Made by a program: the position numbers and the translations under genes
Source of the DNA: Paenibacillus sp. FSL R10-2734
Lineage (GTDB): Bacteria; Bacillota; Bacilli; Paenibacillales; Paenibacillaceae
Length of the DNA stretch: 64,000 nucleotides
Assembly (NCBI RefSeq): GCF_037963865.1
Contig: NZ_CP150170.1
Coordinates: forward strand, 1,860,001 to 1,924,000
Direction: 5' to 3'
Shown here: piece by piece, positions 8,557-16,535 of the stretch
How the letters are laid out: every line of letters starts with the position of its first letter
How positions within the stretch are numbered: position 1 is the stretch's first letter
The notes under the pieces: generated by a model
Told to the model about the DNA's origin: nothing
Database searches by the model: none
The model's input: only the letters and a program-made list of their open reading frames with translations

Positions 8557-9432
8557 ATGAAACTACGTAGTAATTACCTAAAAGAGAATATTACAGGTTA
8601 TCTGTTTATTTTACCTCAGATGATAGTATTCTTAGCCTTTCTTGTCTATCCGATCTTAGAAGGGATGCGCCTGAGTTTATACCAAATTAATTATGATAGT
8701 GAGAAGTTTGTGGGTCTGGCGAATTACACCACACTGTTTAATGATCCGGTATTCTTCAAGGCTATCTTCAATACGATTATATTCGTTGTCTTTATCGTCC
8801 TACTTACAGTGGGCTTTGCATTATTTGTAGCCTCGGCTGTATTTGATAAGAACGCTAAGTATGTCTCCTTTATAAGAGGGAGCTATTATATCCCGGTCAT
8901 GGTATCCATGGTGGTTATGAGTATGGTATGGAGCTTCCTGCTGAACCCTGCTAACGGACTTATTTCTTTTATCTATAAAGATATGGGTCTAGGGACAATC
9001 AATCTTCTAGGAAATCCAAAGACGGTTTTGCCAGTAGTTATCTTTGTGACCTTCGCGACTAACGTGGGCCAAGCCATTATTCTGTATATAGCTTCGATGA
9101 TTGGTGTATCTAAAGAGCTTTTTGAAGCAGCAGAAATCGACGGTGCAAGCAGATGGCAAGTGATTACGAAGATCCTCATTCCTTCTGTAGGACCAACAAC
9201 GACCTATATTACGATTATCAATATTATTGCTGTTCTAAAAATATTTGTAGTCATCCAGCTGTTAACCGGCGGCGGACCGAACAACTCATCGGTAACCTTG
9301 ATGTACTACCTTTACAATAATGCATTTAAGTACAATCAACTCGGTGTAGCTTCTGCGGTAGGCGTTATCATGTTCGTGATTACATTATTATTATCTGTGC
9401 CTCAGTTAAGAAGCATGATTAAGGTGAAGTGA
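8557..9432 (+). CDS. ABC transporter permease, MalF-like (sialic acid)
   Basis: 291-aa integral membrane protein with about six transmembrane segments and the cytoplasmic EAA loop (EAAEIDGASRWQVITKI) that contacts the ATPase. It pairs with the next permease. No ATPase gene is present in the operon, so a shared MsmX-type ATPase elsewhere is expected. Confidence 0.9.
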   Translation: MKLRSNYLKENITGYLFILPQMIVFLAFLVYPILEGMRLSLYQINYDSEKFVGLANYTTLFNDPVFFKAIFNTIIFVVFIVLLTVGFALFVASAVFDKNAKYVSFIRGSYYIPVMVSMVVMSMVWSFLLNPANGLISFIYKDMGLGTINLLGNPKTVLPVVIFVTFATNVGQAIILYIASMIGVSKELFEAAEIDGASRWQVITKILIPSVGPTTTYITIINIIAVLKIFVVIQLLTGGGPNNSSVTLMYYLYNNAFKYNQLGVASAVGVIMFVITLLLSVPQLRSMIKVK

Positions 9433-9445
9433 GGGGGAATACAAC

Positions 9446-10288
9446 ATGACGAAGATAAGAAATAAGAAGAAGAGAGAGAAGTTTGATGTGATATCGAATG
9501 TGGTCATTGTCCTCTTCGCACTCCTTAATCTTTTTCCATTATATTGGTTATTCACAAGTTCTCTCAAGAACAGTTCAGATGTTGTAAAGATGCCTCCAGA
9601 CTGGTGGCCTAAATCGATTACTTTCTCCAACTATGTGGATGTATTTCAGAACCAACCTGCTTTAAGATGGACGTTTAATAGTATTTATGTCTCAGGCGTA
9701 TCAACGATTATCGTTATTATTGTAGGCTCTATGGCCGCTTACGCGTTCTCAAAAATCAATTTTAAAGGTAAAGATATCATCTTCATTATCTTCATATCGA
9801 GCTTGATGATTCCTAAAGAAATTATGATCGTACCTTTATTCCGGATTACACAGCAATTTGGAATGGTGAATTCCTATAACGGTATGATATGGCCGAACGT
9901 CGCGGGTGCATTTGGAGTGTTCCTATTAAAAGGATTCTTCGATTTAACCCCTAACGCTTTAAGAGAAGCCGGGAGAATAGATGGTGCAAATGAATGGAGA
10001 ATCTTCACTCGCATCATGGTGCCTATTATTAAACCTGGTATTGGAGCTTTATTTATTCTAAATTTCGTGCAAGTCTGGAATGATTATTTGTGGCAACTGG
10101 TGATTGGCCAAGAGAACAAAATGAAAACATTAATGGTGGGTACTGCGACCTTAATGCAGGATTTAAATCCTAATTTCGCTTATAAAATGGCCGGAGCCAC
10201 AATTGCTGCAATTCCGATGTTGCTAGTGTTCATGTTATTCCAACGGTTCTTCACCAATGGGATCACAGCTGGAGCAGTGAAAGAATAA
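9446..10288 (+). CDS. ABC transporter permease, MalG-like (sialic acid)
   Basis: 280-aa permease starting 13 bp after its partner. The N-terminus is basic, then there are about six membrane segments and an EAA loop (LREAGRIDGANEWRIFTRI). The C-terminus ends in the ITAGAVKE pattern typical of CUT1 MalG-type subunits. A GAGGGGG ribosome site precedes the ATG. Confidence 0.9.
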   Translation: MTKIRNKKKREKFDVISNVVIVLFALLNLFPLYWLFTSSLKNSSDVVKMPPDWWPKSITFSNYVDVFQNQPALRWTFNSIYVSGVSTIIVIIVGSMAAYAFSKINFKGKDIIFIIFISSLMIPKEIMIVPLFRITQQFGMVNSYNGMIWPNVAGAFGVFLLKGFFDLTPNALREAGRIDGANEWRIFTRIMVPIIKPGIGALFILNFVQVWNDYLWQLVIGQENKMKTLMVGTATLMQDLNPNFAYKMAGATIAAIPMLLVFMLFQRFFTNGITAGAVKE

Positions 10289-10312
10289 ATAAAGATGCGG
10301 AGTGGGTTACTG

Positions 10313-11002
10313 ATGAATACTGAAAATAATGTACTTAAAAAGATAAAACATAAACTAGTCGTCTCCAGTCAAGCCTTACCCGAAGAACCGCTGCACAGTC
10401 CGTTTATTATGGGAAGGATGGCTTATGCAGCATACTTAGGCGGTGCCTCAGGCATTCGGGCCAATAGCGTAGCGGATATTCAAGAAATCAAGAAAACAGT
10501 GGATCTACCCATCATTGGGATCATCAAAAGGGTATACGAAGGTTCTGAAGTATTCATTACACCAACCCTGAAGGAAGTAGATGATCTTTACCGCGAAGGG
10601 GTAGATATCATTGCTATGGATGCAACGGACCGGATTAGACCAGATGGATCTACCATCTCATTGCTCTTTCCAATTTTAAAAGAGACCTATAAAGATCAAC
10701 TGTTTATGGCAGACTGCTCCACATTTGAGGAAGCGGCTAAAGCCGTTGAACTGGGATTTGATCTTGTGGGAACTACCTTAAGTGGATATACAGAGTATAC
10801 TAAAGACCGGACCCTCCCAGATTTCGAGCTAGTCAAACAAATCGTAAGCAGCTTCTCTGTGCCTGTGATAGCCGAAGGTGGCGTTTCCACTCCCGAAGAA
10901 CTGAAGACAATGTTCGATCTTGGTGTTTATTCAGCAGTAGTTGGTTCAGCGATTACAAGACCGATGGAGATTACCAAAAGGTTTGTAGACGCTATTCAGT
11001 AG
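10313..11002 (+). CDS. nanE: N-acetylmannosamine-6-phosphate 2-epimerase
   Basis: 229-aa TIM-barrel enzyme converting ManNAc-6-P to GlcNAc-6-P. Family signatures: LVVSSQALPEEPLHSP, GIRANSVADIQ, IIGIIKR, DIIAMDATDR, the loop MADCSTFEEA with the catalytic region, and the phosphate-binding VIAEGGVSTPEEL and GSAITRP. ATG at 10313 gives the usual N-terminal length; ATG at 10295 would add six residues and has no good ribosome site. Confidence 0.93.
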   Translation: MNTENNVLKKIKHKLVVSSQALPEEPLHSPFIMGRMAYAAYLGGASGIRANSVADIQEIKKTVDLPIIGIIKRVYEGSEVFITPTLKEVDDLYREGVDIIAMDATDRIRPDGSTISLLFPILKETYKDQLFMADCSTFEEAAKAVELGFDLVGTTLSGYTEYTKDRTLPDFELVKQIVSSFSVPVIAEGGVSTPEELKTMFDLGVYSAVVGSAITRPMEITKRFVDAIQ

Positions 11003-11025
11003 ATTGCCGGAGAGGGTAGATAAGG

Positions 11026-11898
11026 ATGAGAATTCTCGCTGTAGATATTGGCGGTACCAATACCAAGATGTGTATTTGCGATAAACAGGGAAATGTGGAT
11101 GACTTCAAGGAGCATGCAACAGAAAGCCACTTGGGAGGGCCGCATGTAATCTCAAGATTGCTTGATAAGATTGCAGAATATGATAATTTTGATGCTATTG
11201 CTATAAGTACGGCCGGTCAAGTCAATGCTGAAGAAGGATTTATAGTCTATGCTAACGAAAATATACCTAGATATACTGGGATGAAGATTAAGGATATTGT
11301 CACAAATCATTTTCATAAACCTGTTATGGTAGAGAACGATGTGAATTCAGCAGCATTAGGCGAGGCTAACTATGGTGCTGCCCAGAGCTTTAACAATTTC
11401 TTATGTCTGACCTTTGGAACGGGCATTGGCGGTGCGATCGTAATGAATCGCCAAATCTATAAAGGTGCTAATGGGGTAGCGGCTGAATTTGGTCATATCT
11501 TTACACATCCATTATCGGATGAGGTGGAGGGACTGCCGTTTTATGAAAAGTATGCTTCAACTACGGCCCTAGTGAAGATGGCTCAGCAGGCAGATCCTGA
11601 ATGTATCGATGGAAAAGTCCTATTTGATAAAATACACAAAGGGAACGAGCCTCTGAAACAGATTTTGGATTCATGGGTCACTGAGGTGTCTGTGGGTTTA
11701 GCTTCTATTATTCATATTTTCAATCCATCCGCTATAATTATTGGAGGCGGCGTTATGGAACAAGAAGATTTGGTTCATAGGGTAGAAGAACGGACGAAGT
11801 CTTTAATTATGGAAAGTTTTGCAGGTGTGAGAATTGTTAAGGCCTCACTTGGGAATAAGGCAGGCTTGCTAGGCGCTTCCTCTTTATTCGCACATTAA
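11026..11898 (+). CDS. nanK: ROK-family N-acetylmannosamine kinase
   Basis: 290-aa sugar kinase phosphorylating ManNAc at O6, between nanE and the regulator. It has the phosphate-1 motif DIGGTNTK near the N-terminus, catalytic Asp in VENDVNSA, GTGIGGAIV, and the adenosine motif IIGGGVMEQ. The usual ROK zinc motif CXCGXXGCXE after EFGH is absent: the segment reads EFGHIFTHPLSDEVEG. Loss of zinc binding is known for some ManNAc kinases, so activity is still likely. GGAGAGGG precedes the ATG. Confidence 0.9.
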   Translation: MRILAVDIGGTNTKMCICDKQGNVDDFKEHATESHLGGPHVISRLLDKIAEYDNFDAIAISTAGQVNAEEGFIVYANENIPRYTGMKIKDIVTNHFHKPVMVENDVNSAALGEANYGAAQSFNNFLCLTFGTGIGGAIVMNRQIYKGANGVAAEFGHIFTHPLSDEVEGLPFYEKYASTTALVKMAQQADPECIDGKVLFDKIHKGNEPLKQILDSWVTEVSVGLASIIHIFNPSAIIIGGGVMEQEDLVHRVEERTKSLIMESFAGVRIVKASLGNKAGLLGASSLFAH

Positions 11899-11921
11899 AC
11901 CATTGTAAAGGAGGGGCTTAT

Positions 11922-12776
11922 TTGCGAACAATCAGTATTTTTACTTCTATTCATTCCAAGTACAATAATTTGACGAATACGGAGAAGAAGGTAGCGGACT
12001 ACGTCCTGGAGAACACGAGAAGTGTTGTCTATATGTCGATTACTGATCTTGCAGATGCGTGCGATGTAGGGGAATCAAGTATATTTCGATTTTGCAAATC
12101 TTTAAGTTATAAAGGGTATCAAGAGTTCAAAATTGCACTTGCGCATAGTATTACTGTGGAGAATGAGATCCCGCAGCTTACGGATCAAATTCTAATGGAT
12201 GATTCTACCGAAGCAGTGGCTTCCAAAGTGCTGACCTCAAATGTAAGTGCACTGAACGAGACCTATAATTTAATTGATATACAGAAGATTAATGAAACTA
12301 TTGATTATATGATTAACGCGGAACGCGTATTATTTTTCGGCGTTGGCTCTTCTTTAATCACGGCTATGGAAGCCAAAATTAAATTTATGCGCATTACAAA
12401 CAAAACGGAATGTTTGATGGATTCACATCTTCAGATGATGTCGGCAGCGCTGATGTCTGAGCGTGATGTCGCTGTAATCATTTCTTATTCCGGCTCAACT
12501 AAGGATAGTATTGAGGTCGCAAGAAAGGCGAAGGAACGAGGCGCTAAGGTGGTGTCTATTACGAGATTTGAAAAATCACCTTTAACCTCGTATTCGGATC
12601 TTACCTTACTATGTGGTGCTAATGAAGGTCCTCTGCAGGGTGGTTCATTATCTGCTAAGATCTCACAGCTCTATCTGCTGGATATTTTATATGTAGAATA
12701 TTTCAAAAAGACTAGTGAGCAGTCTATTATCAATAAAGAAACAACAGCTGCGGCAGTTAGTGAGAAGCTCCTATAA
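11922..12776 (+). CDS. RpiR/MurR-family regulator of the nan operon
   Basis: 284-aa regulator. The N-terminal HTH_6 domain (SKYNNLTNTEKKVADYVL, then VGESSIFRFCKSL as recognition helix) is followed by a SIS sugar-phosphate-binding domain (ERVLFFGVGSSL; AVIISYSGSTKDSIEVARKA). Start is TTG at 11922, decided by AAAGGAGGGG just upstream. RpiR-type NanR proteins sense ManNAc-6-P or GlcN-6-P; here the ligand is inferred from context. It probably controls the promoter at 5421-5449. Confidence 0.88.
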   Translation: MRTISIFTSIHSKYNNLTNTEKKVADYVLENTRSVVYMSITDLADACDVGESSIFRFCKSLSYKGYQEFKIALAHSITVENEIPQLTDQILMDDSTEAVASKVLTSNVSALNETYNLIDIQKINETIDYMINAERVLFFGVGSSLITAMEAKIKFMRITNKTECLMDSHLQMMSAALMSERDVAVIISYSGSTKDSIEVARKAKERGAKVVSITRFEKSPLTSYSDLTLLCGANEGPLQGGSLSAKISQLYLLDILYVEYFKKTSEQSIINKETTAAAVSEKLL

Positions 12777-12782
12777 GTGCGA

Positions 12783-12950
12783 GTTCAAAAAGTATGGTTT
12801 TCAGCACCGAGAAGATTGGATGAAGGTAGAAACTGAGGAGCGGAGCGTAGTGGAAGCTTTTGTGAGCACCGGAAGTTTCGCCTGAATTCAATATTCGATG
12901 TCGAGTAAGCTTCTTGGGCTACTTCGTGATCAAAAGCGGACTTTTTGAAC
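12783..12950. repeat. 168-bp MITE-like element inside the nan operon
   Basis: Terminal inverted repeats of 19 bp (GTTCAAAAAGTATGGTTTT against GTTCAAAAAGTCCGCTTTT, 16 of 19 identical) bound a non-coding segment between the regulator stop and nanQ. Inside, AGCACCGAGAAG and AGCACCGGAAG form a direct repeat. No clear target duplication is seen. Only one copy is in this window. I suspect it is an abundant intergenic repeat in this genus, from memory rather than comparison. Confidence 0.55.
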
Positions 12951-12992
12951 AACCTCTGTAAGCGAATTGAGATGTGAGGAGAATGAGACAAT

Positions 12993-13466
12993 ATGATCTT
13001 AGGTTCATTGTCATCTTGGGAAGAGCATAGCAAATATGAGAATTCTGTCATTGTAGAGGCTATTGAGGAATTGAAAGTCATCTTACAACATGATCCAGAT
13101 CTCGGTCGAATCGATATCCGCGGTAACGAGATATACGTTTCGATTATGGCTTTTGAGGCGAAGTTGCTGGAGGAACAGGTTGCTGAAAAACATGAGACCT
13201 ATATCGACGTTCATTATCTGATCGAGGGTGAAGAAACGATCGGTTGGTCCCCCCTGCAAGAAGGGCTCGAGGCTACTAAGCCTTACGATGCGGAAGCAGA
13301 TTATGCGCTTTATCCTCCGTCAGCCGAAGAGATTTTGTTAACTTTGGAGCCGGGTATGTTCGCTGTCTTTTTCCCGCATGATGTACACAGACCGGGTATG
13401 GGTCAACCGGGCACGAACATTAAGAAGGCTGTTATAAAGATCCACGTAGGGTTATTAAATTCATAG
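12993..13466 (+). CDS. nanQ: YhcH/YjgK/YiaL-family protein, sialic acid anomerase
   Basis: 157-aa cupin-fold protein of the DUF386 family. Metal-ligand motifs are visible: KHETYIDVHYLIEGEE and FPHDVHRPGM (Glu and His residues). In E. coli the family member NanQ speeds opening of the alpha-anomer of N-acetylneuraminate for the lyase, which fits this operon. Ribosome site GAGGAG precedes ATG 12993. It is the last gene of the operon; a terminator follows. Confidence 0.9.
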   Translation: MILGSLSSWEEHSKYENSVIVEAIEELKVILQHDPDLGRIDIRGNEIYVSIMAFEAKLLEEQVAEKHETYIDVHYLIEGEETIGWSPLQEGLEATKPYDAEADYALYPPSAEEILLTLEPGMFAVFFPHDVHRPGMGQPGTNIKKAVIKIHVGLLNS

Positions 13467-13474
13467 ATTTTTCG

Positions 13475-13515
13475 AGCAGCGATTCTCTTTTTATTGGAGG
13501 ATCGCTGCTTTGTGT
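13475..13515 (+). terminator. Terminator of the nan operon
   Basis: 9-bp stem AGCAGCGAT/ATCGCTGCT followed by TTGTGTTTT. Confidence 0.7.
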
Positions 13516-13730
13516 TTTCGGTTATCAATAGCTTGCTTAGCGCCAATTAAGAAGGGAAACAGGCGTAGATAGATAATTCGGGAAAAACTCCCTGAAATTC
13601 AGCCAGTTTTGCTTATTTGACGGATAATTAGTTATGATGAACGAAAGGCAGCCCCTGTTCGCACACCGTAGGTTAAAATGGAAGTTGAAGGACAACCATT
13701 TCAGAGCTACATGCGAAAGGAGCTGTTAAT

Positions 13731-14846
13731 ATGAAGAATACCATAAAATACGTAGGTTTGGATGTATCAAAAGAAAAAATTGCGGTGGCGATTGCAGATG
13801 AGGGTCGAGAACCCGCACGATATTATGGAGCCATATCTCATACCCCAGATGCTGTGGCTCGAATGATTCGGAAAATCAAAGGTACAGGGATTACACTGGA
13901 GGTCTGCTATGAAGCCGGGCCTACGGGGTACGACTTATATCGCTGGCTGACGAAAATGGGGATTTCCTGCGTGGTAATCGCACCTTCGCGTATGCCACAG
14001 CGTCCCGGCGATGCTATAAAAACCGATCGACGGGATGCTGAAAAACTGGCTCAACTGCACCGCGCAGGAGAATTGACTGCGATCCATGTGCCGACTCCTG
14101 AACTCGAAGCCTTAAGAGATCTCATTCGTGCACGAGAAGATGCTAGGCAGGACTTACATCGGGTTCGGCAACGGCTCATTCATTTTCTGTTGCGTCACCA
14201 AATTCACAAGCCAGAAGGCATGAAAAAACGTTGGACCAAAAGGTACCGGGAATGGCTGTCTATGTTGAAGTTTAATAATGTAGCTCAAGAAAAAGTTTTC
14301 GCGGAATCCCTGCAACAGCTCCGGGAAGTGGAGGAGCGAATCAAGCGACTTGAAGCCGCAATGCGAGAAGAAGCACAGATCTGTCCATACGCACCTGTCA
14401 TTCAAGCGTTGCAAGGTCTGCGGGGAATTGCCCTGCTGACGGCTATGACTTTAGTTGTCGAGATTGGAAATTTTGAGCGTTTTCGTTCACCGGCTCAGCT
14501 CATGAGTTACCTGGGACTAGTGCCACGGGAGTATTCATCGGGAGCAAGTACCAAAAGAGGAAGTCTTACAAAAACCGGAAATTCCGGTGTGCGACGTGCA
14601 CTGGTGGAGTCCGCATGGAGTTACCGTCACCGTCCTGCAGTTAAAGGAGATTTAGCAGTGCGCTTAGAGGGTCAGAGTGCTCATGTCCATGAAACGTCGT
14701 GGAAAGCCCAAGAACGGTTACACAGCAAGTATTTAAAGTTAGTCAGACGTGGGAAACACCGAAATTTAACTATGGCTGCGGTAGGTCGTGAGTTAGTTGG
14801 ATTCATCTGGTCAATAGCGGTAGATGCAGAACGGAAAATGGCGTAG
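13731..14846 (+). CDS. IS110-family transposase (DEDD recombinase), copy A
   Basis: 371 aa. N-terminal RuvC-like DEDD domain: Asp11 in VGLDVSKEK, Glu in CYEAGPTG, and the pair in KTDRRDAEK. A central coiled-coil (residues about 185-225, rich in Glu/Arg/Leu) precedes the C-terminal Transposase_20 domain (LQGLRGIALLTAM, LMSYLGLVPREYSSG, LTKTGNSGVRR) that carries the serine region. Ribosome site AAAGGAG precedes the ATG. The translation is identical to that of copy B on the opposite strand, which implies recent transposition. Confidence 0.95.
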   Translation: MKNTIKYVGLDVSKEKIAVAIADEGREPARYYGAISHTPDAVARMIRKIKGTGITLEVCYEAGPTGYDLYRWLTKMGISCVVIAPSRMPQRPGDAIKTDRRDAEKLAQLHRAGELTAIHVPTPELEALRDLIRAREDARQDLHRVRQRLIHFLLRHQIHKPEGMKKRWTKRYREWLSMLKFNNVAQEKVFAESLQQLREVEERIKRLEAAMREEAQICPYAPVIQALQGLRGIALLTAMTLVVEIGNFERFRSPAQLMSYLGLVPREYSSGASTKRGSLTKTGNSGVRRALVESAWSYRHRPAVKGDLAVRLEGQSAHVHETSWKAQERLHSKYLKLVRRGKHRNLTMAAVGRELVGFIWSIAVDAERKMA

Positions 14847-14859
14847 GTGAAATGAAAAA

Positions 14860-15105
14860 AACACAAAAAGTATACCCAAAAGATTTGAATTCTTGGGGCA
14901 TGGAGACAAAGAGAAAGGTACGAGGAGAATCCGTGAATTCCCTATGCACAGGATCCCAGATCTGACGTGCGAAATTAGTTTGCGGAAGCTCCTTCGACGT
15001 AGGCATAATATGTGGTAACCAACCCACGGATAGCAGATTGCCAGCCGACGACTCGCATTTTGTCTCTGTGCCCAAGGAATTGAAAACCCTTTGGTTTAAA
15101 GGGGA
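14860..15105 (+). ncRNA. Candidate bridge RNA/seekRNA in IS right end (copy A)
   Basis: The IS right end has no credible gene. A hairpin at 14929-14954 (ATCCGTG pairing with CAC and GGAT, one bulged A) has the loop-side segment GAATTCCCTAT at 14935-14945, the exact reverse complement of ATAGGGAATTC in the target palindrome, spanning the insertion point. A second hairpin (stem GTGG/CCAC, 15012-15027) is flanked by CATAA (15004-15008, complementary to the left IS end TTATG) and ATAGCAG (15030-15036, identical to the right IS end plus AG), as a donor loop would be. A stem CCCTTT/AAAGGG (15087-15103) could close the 3' end. RNA ends are estimates. Confidence 0.6.
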
Positions 15106-15340
15106 AAACAGGGGTATTGACTAATTCGTTCATAGCAGGGAATTCATCCCTATAATTCAACTGATTCGTCGGTGAATATAGATATTACCCTGATTTTTAG
15201 GGAGGAATTCCCCAATCTAATCATTTAAAGCAAGTATCGGCTATAATCAGGGAGATTTTCCATAATTACTCTCGAAAAAGAATCCGTCACATAAGTAGGC
15301 TTCTCTAATTTTGTGACAGCCCCGTCTATTTTCATTTACA

Positions 15341-15405
15341 AACATTATAACGTTATATTTACTTCATGTGCTTTTCGTGGTATTTTAAACATTATAATGT
15401 TATAT
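15341..15405 (+). promoter_or_regulatory. Two-operator promoter of the D-glucosaminate-type operon
   Basis: Promoter TTTACT (15358-15363), 17-bp spacer, TATTTT (15381-15386). It is bracketed by two near-identical 18-bp sites, AACATTATAACGTTATAT (15341-15358) and AACATTATAATGTTATAT (15388-15405), each built on the palindrome ACATTATAATGT; centres are 47 bp apart. The second covers the predicted start point. The operon's own GntR-family regulator (19370-20092) is the likely ligand-responsive repressor. Confidence 0.6.
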
Positions 15406-15413
15406 GGGAAAAG

Positions 15414-16535
15414 GTGAGAACACTGGATGAAAGATACGTGCTCCGTCAGGTGAAACGAGTAAGCGGAGAAGAGATCGACATTGTAATCGAGAGTGGAAGG
15501 ATAGCTGAGATCACCCCGGCAGGCGAGGGCCGTGGGGGACAGGAGTGGGAGGGTTCAGGCGCATACGTATCCAGTGGTTGGATTGATATGCATGTGCATG
15601 CTTTTCGTGAATTTGATCCGTATGGTGACGAGATCGATGAGATCGGTGTCCGGCAGGGAGTAACAACGCTCGTCGATGCCGGAAGCTGCGGGGCTGATCG
15701 GATAGGTGATCTGGCCTGGGATGCATCGCAGGCTAAGACGAATGTGCTGGCGTTCTTGAATATCTCGCGGATCGGACTGCTAAGAATTGACGAATTATCC
15801 AACTTGGAATGGATCGATACGGAGAAAGTCCTGCAATCCGTTCGAACTTACGGGGAGATGATCGTGGGACTAAAAGCTCGGATCAGCAAAAGCGTTGTCG
15901 GCGCCAGCGGAATTGAGCCGCTGCATATTGCACGAAGCCTTTCAATGGAGACGGGACTGCCGTTAATGGTACATATCGGTTCAGCACCGCCAGATATCAG
16001 AGAGGTTATGCCTCTGTTGCAGCAAAAGGATATCGTGACCCATTATCTCAACGGAAAAGAGAATAATTTGTTTGCTGCGGACGGGCAGCCGCTTCAGGTA
16101 CTGACGGAGGCGATTGACCGGGGGGTTCATCTGGATGTAGGGCATGGAACAGCAAGCTTCTCATTTAAGGTAGCTGAAGCTGCTAAACGTAACGGCATTG
16201 GACCGAATACGATTAGCACGGATATTTATCGTGTGAACCGAATGAAGGGACCTGTCTTTAGCATGTCTAATGTACTTTCAAAGTTTCTAAGTTTGGGCTA
16301 TGCTCTGGATGAGATTGTGGCAGCGGTTACTTCCAATGCGGCAGAATGGTTGGGCAGGCCGGAGCTAGGCCGAATTCAGGTAGGTGATCCTGCAAACCTG
16401 ACCCTGTTCACCTTGCAGCAAGAATCTGCAGTGCTTGTTGATTCTGAAGGGGAAGAAAGAGTGACGGATAAAGTAATCCATGCAAAAGGAGTGGTTATGG
16501 GTGGCGAATTCATTAAATGCGAAATACGGGCTTAA
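15414..16535 (+). CDS. Amidohydrolase/deacetylase-family metallohydrolase (EF_0837-like)
   Basis: About 373-aa amidohydrolase-superfamily enzyme. Metal-binding features: HVHAFRE (HxH) after the second strand, Lys in GLKARIS, His in MVHIGSAPP and THYLNG, Asp in ISTDIYR. This family is typically encoded beside the ammonia-lyase and aldolase that follow, and probably deacylates a sugar-acid precursor (inference). GTG at 15414 is chosen because an in-frame ATG at 15366 lies between the two operators, upstream of the transcription start; the ribosome site is weak, so the start is uncertain. Confidence 0.82.
   Translation: MRTLDERYVLRQVKRVSGEEIDIVIESGRIAEITPAGEGRGGQEWEGSGAYVSSGWIDMHVHAFREFDPYGDEIDEIGVRQGVTTLVDAGSCGADRIGDLAWDASQAKTNVLAFLNISRIGLLRIDELSNLEWIDTEKVLQSVRTYGEMIVGLKARISKSVVGASGIEPLHIARSLSMETGLPLMVHIGSAPPDIREVMPLLQQKDIVTHYLNGKENNLFAADGQPLQVLTEAIDRGVHLDVGHGTASFSFKVAEAAKRNGIGPNTISTDIYRVNRMKGPVFSMSNVLSKFLSLGYALDEIVAAVTSNAAEWLGRPELGRIQVGDPANLTLFTLQQESAVLVDSEGEERVTDKVIHAKGVVMGGEFIKCEIRA

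Larger units (their letters stand above)
13632..15136 (+). mobile_element. IS110-family element (IS1111-like), copy A, 1505 bp
   Basis: Ends were set by comparing the two copies and rebuilding the target. Both copies are 1505 bp with the dinucleotide AG at each junction. Subterminal inverted repeats: ATGAACGAA and CCCCTGTT at the left (13637-13659), the same two blocks inverted at the right (15107-15133) with a different internal spacing. Subterminal repeats and a long 290-bp right end are traits of the IS1111 subgroup. Removing the element restores a palindromic repeat unit. Confidence 0.88.
13573..15268. repeat. Four-unit palindrome array A, interrupted by the IS
   Basis: Degenerate copies of a palindrome with arms like TAGGGA/TCCCTA: unit 1 at 13573-13600, unit 2 split by the IS (13622-13631 joined to 15137-15158), unit 3 about 15197-15216 and unit 4 about 15241-15268. 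With the IS removed, unit centres are about 50, 63 and 50 bp apart. Nothing else recognisable lies between 15269 and the operators at 15341. Confidence 0.65.

Noticed and set aside
15366..15413. Longer start (ATG 15366) for the amidohydrolase
   Set aside because: It falls between the two operators within the promoter, before the predicted transcription start.
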